Below, in pieces: positions 43,902 through 48,636 of a stretch of DNA of 48,636 nt. Source of the stretch: Helicobacter cetorum (GTDB lineage: Bacteria; Campylobacterota; Campylobacteria; Campylobacterales; UBA6016); contig DZAX01000016.1 of assembly GCA_022729705.1 (NCBI GenBank), forward strand, positions 1 through 48,636, in the 5' to 3' direction. How positions within the stretch are numbered: position 1 is the stretch's first letter; each line of letters begins with the position of its first letter. Below the pieces are notes generated by a model that saw only the letters and a program-made list of their open reading frames with translations, had not been told where the DNA came from and did no database searches. The position numbers and the translations under genes were made by a program.

Positions 43902-43994
43902 TTAAAAACCAAAGCCGCCGGACATGACGACTAGCAAAAGACAAACGCTCAAATAGTAGACACCCACAGTTTTAGCAAGCTCTTTTGTACCCAT
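43902..43994 (-). CDS. 30-residue membrane micropeptide candidate
   Basis: A frame from ATG 43994 to TAA 43902 encodes M-G-T-K-E-L-A-K followed by a hydrophobic helix (VYYLSVCLLLVVMSGGFGF). AGGGAG lies 11-12 bases before the ATG. It sits alone between inverted repeat copies D and E, between the yfgM-like and bamB-like genes. It looks like a one-helix membrane protein; no family is recognised. Confidence 0.45.
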   Translation of the reverse strand: MGTKELAKTVGVYYLSVCLLLVVMSGGFGF

Positions 43995-44020
43995 AAAAAC
44001 ATCAACTCCCTCATAACTCT

Positions 44021-44100
44021 CCCACAAATGCGGGTAGCTTCAGGGGGTCGTAAGGGACATTCATGTCCCTACCACCAATACGGGCTTTGCTCGTATTGGT
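44021..44100 (-). repeat. Copy E of the three-hairpin repeat family (reversed)
   Basis: Read on the minus strand: hairpin 1 ACCAATACG/CGTATTGGT with the loop AGCAAAGCC (44074-44100), hairpin 2 GGGACATGAATGTCCC (44054-44069), linker TTACGACCCCCTGAAGCTA, and hairpin 3 CCCGC/GTGGG with one G-T pair (44021-44034). It ends 8 bp before the yfgM-like gene stop. Confidence 0.85.
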
Positions 44101-44108
44101 GTATAACA

Positions 44109-44708
44109 TCACAATGTGACTATAGAGTGAAACAAATAGTTTGAATACTCTTTAAGCTCAGATGTCGCGCTTATTTTGTTTAGCGTCTCTCTAGCTTTTT
44201 TATAATCTTTTTTCTCTATATATTTATTTGCAAGCACAAAAAGAGCTAAATCTTTGTACATATTCTCTTTATTTGCAGAGTATGCGCTTAGTTTTTCTAT
44301 GTTTTCAGACGCTAGCGCTAGTTCGTATGCCGCCATATCCGCCACAACTCTATTTTTTGAGGTTGCGACGCTCTCATAAGCTTTTTTATCGTTTGTTTTA
44401 TGTGCGGTTTGCAACATATACGCCTCATAAAGCGGGGCGCTTTTGTCTTTAAGCGTCTCTAATGCCGCTTTGTCGTTTGAGTTTTTGATTAGCTTTGCAT
44501 AAGCCTCATTGGCACTTGCTACCCTAGCTTCCTCATAAAATCCATATCCAATATATCCGGCAAAAGAGAGAGCGGCAACGCTTGCGATAGAGATAAGAGC
44601 TATTTTATATTTTGAAACAAACTTCTCAGTTTTTACATATGCCGTCAAAAATCTCTCTTCGTTTCCTATCTCTTCTTTTACGGCTATTACATCCTCTTTT
44701 AAGCTCAT
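44109..44708 (-). CDS. YfgM-like TPR membrane protein
   Basis: A 199-residue bitopic protein: a cytoplasmic N-terminus, one helix (about 34-53, IALISIASVAALSFAGYIGY), then a periplasmic helical-repeat domain (TPR_21-like; LALFVLANKYIEKKDYKKA). YfgM in E. coli associates with the SecYEG translocon and periplasmic chaperones. The BamB-like gene is the next conventional gene downstream, as in yfgM-bamB operons. Confidence 0.72.
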   Translation of the reverse strand: MSLKEDVIAVKEEIGNEERFLTAYVKTEKFVSKYKIALISIASVAALSFAGYIGYGFYEEARVASANEAYAKLIKNSNDKAALETLKDKSAPLYEAYMLQTAHKTNDKKAYESVATSKNRVVADMAAYELALASENIEKLSAYSANKENMYKDLALFVLANKYIEKKDYKKARETLNKISATSELKEYSNYLFHSIVTL

Positions 44709-44736
44709 TTGATTCCTCGTTTTTATTGATTTTACA

Positions 44737-45678
44737 CTAACTAGCTTGATTTTTCATACCGTAAAAGCCAAATTTATTCGCAAGCTTTGCCCCTAACGAG
44801 TCGTAAAAGCTCTTTTTGATATACAGCTTAAGACCTATCTCTTCAAAATAGACGCCGAGTTCTCTTAGCTTTACCCCATCTTTTTGCGTGCAAAGAAGGA
44901 CGGCGTTTGGATGCGCGGCGATTATTTTGTCAACGTCTAATTTTGTGAAATAGTAGTGATCTAAAAAATAGTATTTACCGACCACGTTGTCGCCTAGATA
45001 AGCGTCCAGCCTTTTTGGATTTGATATAGCGGTTATTAGCGCATACTCTTTGCCGACGGGTGCCTCGACAATTCTCGTGAAATCATCGCCCTCATAAACG
45101 CAAAAGTCGGCGAACTTGGCAAAAAACGGTGGAAATCTAAAAGGACCGGAGGGGAGGCAAAAGCGGTTTTTCAGACTTTTTGCGCCAAAAAGCAAAATAT
45201 CAACTTTTTTGATTGCGAATTTGCCAAAGCCGTCATCTAGTATCACAACGTCACACCCTATCTTTTTAGCCTCTTCTATCCCTTTTTTTCTATCTTCGCT
45301 TACTATCACCGATGCGTTAAGCGCTTGCCCGGCTATCAAAGCCGCTTCGTCGCCGCTTATACCCACGCCCTGCTCCACCTTGCCAAAGCGACTTACGACA
45401 AACAAGCCTTTTGAGCTTCTACCATACCCGCGCATCACCACGCAAGGCTTATCAAAGCTCTCGCAAAGCTCTATCGCAAAAGGGGTCTTACCGCTTCCAC
45501 CGACTGTGAGATTGCCTATTGAGATTATTGGAATACCAAAATCTTTTGGCGTTGAAAATAGCTTATTCAACACTCCAACGGCGCAATACAAAAAACTAAA
45601 CGGAAGAAGCAAAAAAGCAAAAAGTTTATGCCATTTTGAGTCAAACAAAAATAGCATATCCTCTATTTTTTGCGTCAT
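44737..45678 (-). CDS. lpxK: Tetraacyldisaccharide 4'-kinase
   Basis: Phosphorylates the lipid A precursor at the 4' position on the inner membrane. One N-terminal membrane helix (LFAFLLLPFSFLYCAVGVL) is followed by the P-loop GNLTVGGSGKTPF and the DDGFGKFAIKKVDIL motif (usual DDGxQ). Length (313) is normal. It overlaps nadE by one base. Confidence 0.94.
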   Translation of the reverse strand: MTQKIEDMLFLFDSKWHKLFAFLLLPFSFLYCAVGVLNKLFSTPKDFGIPIISIGNLTVGGSGKTPFAIELCESFDKPCVVMRGYGRSSKGLFVVSRFGKVEQGVGISGDEAALIAGQALNASVIVSEDRKKGIEEAKKIGCDVVILDDGFGKFAIKKVDILLFGAKSLKNRFCLPSGPFRFPPFFAKFADFCVYEGDDFTRIVEAPVGKEYALITAISNPKRLDAYLGDNVVGKYYFLDHYYFTKLDVDKIIAAHPNAVLLCTQKDGVKLRELGVYFEEIGLKLYIKKSFYDSLGAKLANKFGFYGMKNQAS

Positions 45679-46433
45679 TAAAGCTCGGCAATCTTTGGCG
45701 GTTGTGATTTGAATAGATTTGCCATATATCTTGATACGATAAAATCCACCATCACTTCATCGTGACCTTTTTTGACAACATCCTCTTTTGAAAGTCCGCT
45801 CTCAAAAAGATCAAACATAGCCGCATCAAGGTCTTTGTATTTGTGACCAAGCTCCTCTTCATCGCTTTGTCCTTCCCATAGGTCGGCGCTAGGGGCTTTG
45901 TTGATTATCGCATCTATTACCCCAAGATGTTTTGCAAGGGAAAAAATCTGTGTTTTATACAGCGAACCTATCGGATTGACGCCGCACGCCGTATCGCCGT
46001 ACATTGTGCCGTATCCCAGTATTATCTCGCTTTTATTGCTTGTACCGACCACTATCGCTTTGTCTCGCGCAGATATATCGTATAGTACCGCCATTCTGAG
46101 TCTAGCCGCTAGATTGCCTTTTCTAAGCGGGGTGCGAAGCTCCAACGGGTAGGCGTGAAGCATATTTTTGATGGAGACGTGCTCCGCTTCTATATCAAAC
46201 TTTTCACACAGCATAAGTGCGTGGCTCATGTGCACCGAATTTGTCGTATCGCTTGGTATCATAACAGCCAGCATATTTGCACCAAACGCCTTTTTGCAAA
46301 GCGTCGCAACCACAGCCGAATCCACGCCGCCGGATAGCCCGAGAACCACCCTGTCAAATCCGGCTCTCTCAACCTCGCCCTTTAAAAACAAAACAAGCTT
46401 TTTTTCTATTAGTTCATAATCCATTCTCATCAA
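45678..46433 (-). CDS. nadE: NAD synthetase, ammonia-dependent
   Basis: Amidates nicotinic acid adenine dinucleotide to NAD. The PP-loop is LGLSGGVDSAVVATL, and GTSNKSEIILGYGTMYGD and PSADLWEGQSDEEELG are family motifs. It has no glutaminase domain, so it uses ammonia. 251 residues is typical. It is transcribed upstream of lpxK on the minus strand; a 61-bp gap separates it from the toxin gene. Confidence 0.95.
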   Translation of the reverse strand: MMRMDYELIEKKLVLFLKGEVERAGFDRVVLGLSGGVDSAVVATLCKKAFGANMLAVMIPSDTTNSVHMSHALMLCEKFDIEAEHVSIKNMLHAYPLELRTPLRKGNLAARLRMAVLYDISARDKAIVVGTSNKSEIILGYGTMYGDTACGVNPIGSLYKTQIFSLAKHLGVIDAIINKAPSADLWEGQSDEEELGHKYKDLDAAMFDLFESGLSKEDVVKKGHDEVMVDFIVSRYMANLFKSQPPKIAEL

Positions 46434-46494
46434 TTTGACCTCGCCAAAAAATTTTTAGTGATTTTATCTAAATTCTTTGAGTTTAAATAGTATT

Positions 46495-47142
46495 TTAAGC
46501 TCTTTTTATCTCATCAATTATTTGCGTATACTTTTTATCAAAATCATCCAAGAAACTTTTATCAACTAACTTTATTTTTTTGAGCATAGTTTTTGGAAAT
46601 GTGTCCAATCTATATAACAAATCTTCTTTTTGAAAAGTCAATTTTTCCTTGGCGTATCCCAATATCTTTACCCAATCAACGCTCTCAAACGAAGCAATCA
46701 TATAAATATCAAATACGTCTTTTGGTTCGTCTCTACCGATTATGGCCGTTAGCTTATTGGACAATATATTATCCAATGTGTCTATTTTATAGCCATTTAT
46801 GACAAGCGGAACACCGATACGCTTCACTCTATCGTTTACAAAGTCTATTTGCAGAGGCTGCCCATGCTCGTAAACAACAAAACGCACAAAGTCTTTGCCG
46901 TCAACACTCCTTGCAAAGTCGAGTCTACGCTCGCTGAAAGCGTCAAAAACATCATTAACGGCAAACCTAAATAAATCAGAGTTGTTGGTAAAAAAATCTA
47001 AATCATCGGAATATCTTTTTTCATAATAAAAACGGTTTAGGCATGTCCCGCCCGTAAGATAAAACTCATCAGTTGCGCCAAAAACAGCGTCTAGCGCCAT
47101 GTCTTGCGTTATATATAAATTTTTATAGTCTAAGTCCGCCAT
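46495..47142 (-). CDS. AbiEii-like nucleotidyltransferase toxin
   Basis: A 215-residue nucleotidyltransferase of the AbiEii/AbiGii toxin group. LTGGTCLNRFYYEKRYSDDLDFF (29-51) contains the GG-T...D-x-D motif (D47, D49), and NKLTAIIGRDEPKDVFDIY is motif II (K...R...KD..D). Such proteins act with an antitoxin in abortive infection or plasmid stabilisation, by transferring nucleotides to RNA. It overlaps its partner gene by 13 bp. Confidence 0.88.
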   Translation of the reverse strand: MADLDYKNLYITQDMALDAVFGATDEFYLTGGTCLNRFYYEKRYSDDLDFFTNNSDLFRFAVNDVFDAFSERRLDFARSVDGKDFVRFVVYEHGQPLQIDFVNDRVKRIGVPLVINGYKIDTLDNILSNKLTAIIGRDEPKDVFDIYMIASFESVDWVKILGYAKEKLTFQKEDLLYRLDTFPKTMLKKIKLVDKSFLDDFDKKYTQIIDEIKRA

Positions 47143-47438
47143 CTAAGCTCTTTTATGTCGTTGTTTTCAAAAAGTATAAAATGCTTCAAAATATCATATC
47201 TCCTCTGAAGACGAGATTTTGAAAAAGAGGATAGATTATAATTTTTTAGAAGCGTCCGCTTTGTCTGTTCGTCAAAAATATCTAAATCGTTTATAGCGTC
47301 GCTTGAATGCTCAAAAATTTTTGCAAAAAGAAAGCTTTTTTCGACATCGATACCTTTTGAGGCTATTTGTAACAACTCTTCCTCATCAAACTCATAATCC
47401 CAAAAGCACTCTTTTTTTATCCGTTTCAAATTATACAC
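47130..47438 (-). CDS. Putative antitoxin partner of the AbiEii-like protein
   Basis: A 102-residue soluble protein beginning M-Y-N-L-K-R-I-K-K, immediately upstream of and overlapping the nucleotidyltransferase gene. It contains FDEEELLQIASKGIDVEKSF and KNYNLSSFSKSRLQRRYDIL, with no obvious winged helix, so it is not a standard AbiEi antitoxin (normally near 180-280 residues). The pairing implies an antitoxin or regulatory role; that is inference from context. Confidence 0.7.
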   Translation of the reverse strand: MYNLKRIKKECFWDYEFDEEELLQIASKGIDVEKSFLFAKIFEHSSDAINDLDIFDEQTKRTLLKNYNLSSFSKSRLQRRYDILKHFILFENNDIKELRWRT

Positions 47439-47467
47439 TTAGTAAAAATCCTCGCCAATTTTAGATT

Positions 47468-47566
47468 TTATCTCTTCTTCGCCCTAGACTTAACAAACTT
47501 CTCAGTCATAATATAAAGAATAAAAATAGCCCCGCTAATCATCAAAACATCTATTACTTCGCCCAT
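47468..47566 (-). CDS. 32-residue membrane micropeptide coupled to trmL
   Basis: ATG 47566 lies inside the last codons of trmL in another frame. The frame runs M-G-E-V-I-D-V-L-M-I-S-G to a helix (ISGAIFILYIMTE) and a basic tail KSRAKKR, ending TAA at 47468. One hydrophobic helix plus a basic tail and translational overlap suggest a real small membrane protein; the family is not recognised. Confidence 0.5.
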   Translation of the reverse strand: MGEVIDVLMISGAIFILYIMTEKFVKSRAKKR

Positions 47567-48024
47567 AAAAAAGCCCCCTTATTTTGTCTAAACGCCTCAT
47601 AACTCACTATGGAGACGGCGGCGGCGAGATTGAGGCTTCTAAACTCTTCTCTCATATCTATCGTCACCATCCCCTCTTCTCTTTTTTGCATTAGAGTCTC
47701 AGGCAATCCGGCGTCCTCGGAACCAAAATATAGATAATCCTTAGGTGCAAAAGAGGCGTTAAAAAACGAGTTTTCGGTTTTTGTCGTCAAAAAAAAGTGT
47801 CTATCGCTTATAGGATTCGCCGTCAAAAACTCCTCCAAACTCTCCCACACAAAAAGGTCAAGATGAGGCCAATAATCAAGCCCCGCTCTTTTTATCTTCG
47901 TATCGTCAAGCTCATAAGGTATCGGTTTTACAATATGCAGAGTAAGCCCAAGAGCCACGCAAGTGCGCCCTATGCTACCCGTATTTTGCGGTATTTTTGG
48001 AGAGACAAGCACAATATTAAACAA
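47554..48024 (-). CDS. trmL: tRNA (cytidine/uridine-2'-O-)-methyltransferase TrmL
   Basis: A SPOUT-fold enzyme that 2'-O-methylates the wobble base of certain leucine tRNAs. The knot motifs are NTGSIGRTCVALGLTLH, LYFGSEDAGLP and SLNLAAAVSIVSYEAFRQ. At 156 residues it is the minimal TrmL form. It starts with TTG 48024 (M-F-N-I-V-L-V-S); no ATG is in frame nearby. Confidence 0.93.
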   Translation of the reverse strand: MFNIVLVSPKIPQNTGSIGRTCVALGLTLHIVKPIPYELDDTKIKRAGLDYWPHLDLFVWESLEEFLTANPISDRHFFLTTKTENSFFNASFAPKDYLYFGSEDAGLPETLMQKREEGMVTIDMREEFRSLNLAAAVSIVSYEAFRQNKGAFLWAK

Positions 48025-48262
48025 AGCGTTCCACCATTCAAACTTAGTCGATTTTTCGATATAGTTAATAAAATTTTATGTAATTATAGAAGATTGTAGC
48101 TTTTTGACGGCGTCAAATCACGACTAATTCATCATTGACTCGTATTGGATAATTTCTTTGCAAGAAGTCTATTACAATCCAAACCAACAAACTTAATTTA
48201 GACCGTAATATGGCCAAAAAAACACAGCTTATCCAAAAAATTGTTTTATTGCGTCCCCTATT
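48025..48262. other. Intergenic region between trmL and the IS5 remnant
   Basis: AT-rich sequence divergent between trmL and the transposase fragment. I see no clear gene, terminator or terminal inverted repeat; a T-rich stretch at 48047-48085 may hold the trmL promoter. Confidence 0.4.
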
Positions 48263-48636
48263 ATGCCTGAAGAATGGGGGACTAAACAATTGCAAAGATA
48301 CTACAACTTATCAGACGAACAAACAGAGTTTCAGATAAAAGATAGATTCTCTTTTATGGATTTCCTTGGATTATCGCTTGGAGATAAAGTTCCCGATAAG
48401 AAGACCATTTGGGTATTCAAAGAGAATATATCCAAGAATGGATTATCACAAAAGCTATTTCTTCTCTTTGACTCCGCTCTTTTATCTAACGGTATCATCG
48501 CAAAAGAGGGCTATCTTGCGTCTATTGGGTGTGAAAGCTTTATTCATGAAAAAGGTTATCGTAACAATCCCTTGACCGATGCTCAAAAAGAGTCCAACAG
48601 TAACAAGTCAAAGATTAGAGCTAGGGTTGAGCATAT
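48263..48636 (+). pseudogene. IS5-family transposase remnant with internal deletion, cut by window end
   Basis: The open frame reads LQRYYNLSDEQTEFQIKDRF, LGLSLGDKVPDKKTIWVFKE and later IHEKGYRNNPLTDAQKESN then KSKIRARVEH, all typical of IS5/IS1182-type transposases. The usual N-terminus (about 60 residues) is missing. Between GIIAKEGYLASIG and ESFIHEKGYR roughly 100 residues, including the first two catalytic aspartates, are deleted. The final VEH is just before the region of the catalytic glutamate. It runs past the right edge of the window. Confidence 0.85.

Noticed and set aside
48113-48295. 60-codon minus-strand ORF near the right end
   Set aside because: It begins inside the transposase remnant on the opposite strand and has no recognised motif or ribosome site.

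Overview
The window comes from a Campylobacterota (former Epsilonproteobacteria) chromosome, most like the sulfur- and hydrogen-oxidising Sulfurimonas/Sulfurovum type. This is inferred from protein content and gene order: hydABCDE-hypF, an epsilon-type NifS/NifU pair, ftsA-ftsZ followed by a REC-REC-GGDEF protein, holA-rpsF-ssb-rpsR, and an AT-rich genome with many TTG starts and tight gene overlaps. No rRNA or tRNA gene and no CRISPR array was seen.

Layout. 1-286: mobile-element debris, including a 142-bp IS66-type miniature element with an 8-bp target duplication. 287-10292: uptake [NiFe] hydrogenase operon (hydA, B, C, D, E, hypF, a DUF6172-like gene), interrupted between hydE and hypF by an EcoRV-like restriction-modification cassette flanked by an 11-bp direct repeat. 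10293-10956: IS66 transposase wreckage and an orphan ORF. 10957-13236: nifS and nifU. 13324-17407 (minus): der, ftsL-like, rsmH, bioA. 17485-22905 (plus): a PpiD-like chaperone, ftsA, ftsZ and a degenerate-receiver GGDEF protein. 22957-26236 (minus): MlaF-like ATPase, DUF4149-like membrane protein, prmC, M48 protease. 26718-34214 (plus): a respiratory molybdoenzyme operon (FeS subunit, NrfD-like anchor, 1110-residue catalytic subunit) with a TorD-like chaperone, a polyferredoxin and two unknown proteins; a promoter/operator-like inverted repeat lies upstream. 34372-35937: small winged-helix ORF, cobS, and (minus) cobU with a coupled 36-residue ORF. 36064-40005: an ArsC-like protein without its redox cysteines, cytochrome c, NlpC/P60 peptidase, holA, rpsF, ssb, rpsR. 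40193-48024 (minus): methyltransferase, hisG, coaX, a deleted Xer recombinase, BamB-like lipoprotein, YfgM-like protein, lpxK, nadE, an AbiEii-type toxin-antitoxin pair and trmL. 48263-end: an internally deleted IS5-type transposase, cut by the window edge.

How the parts fit. The hydrogenase feeds electrons from H2 through cytochrome b (HydC) to quinone, and the PsrABC/TtrABC-like molybdoenzyme could pass quinol electrons to an inorganic sulfur acceptor. Tat signals, a TorD-like chaperone and Fe-S cluster assembly genes (nifS/nifU) support both enzymes.

The most interesting non-coding signal is a dispersed family of about 85-bp intergenic elements, each made of three hairpins. The stems differ between copies but stay paired (covariation), while the first loop (AGCAAAGCC), the second hairpin and the linker stay nearly constant. 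I count five good copies and four to five partial or divergent ones in 48.6 kb, in both orientations and always at gene ends.
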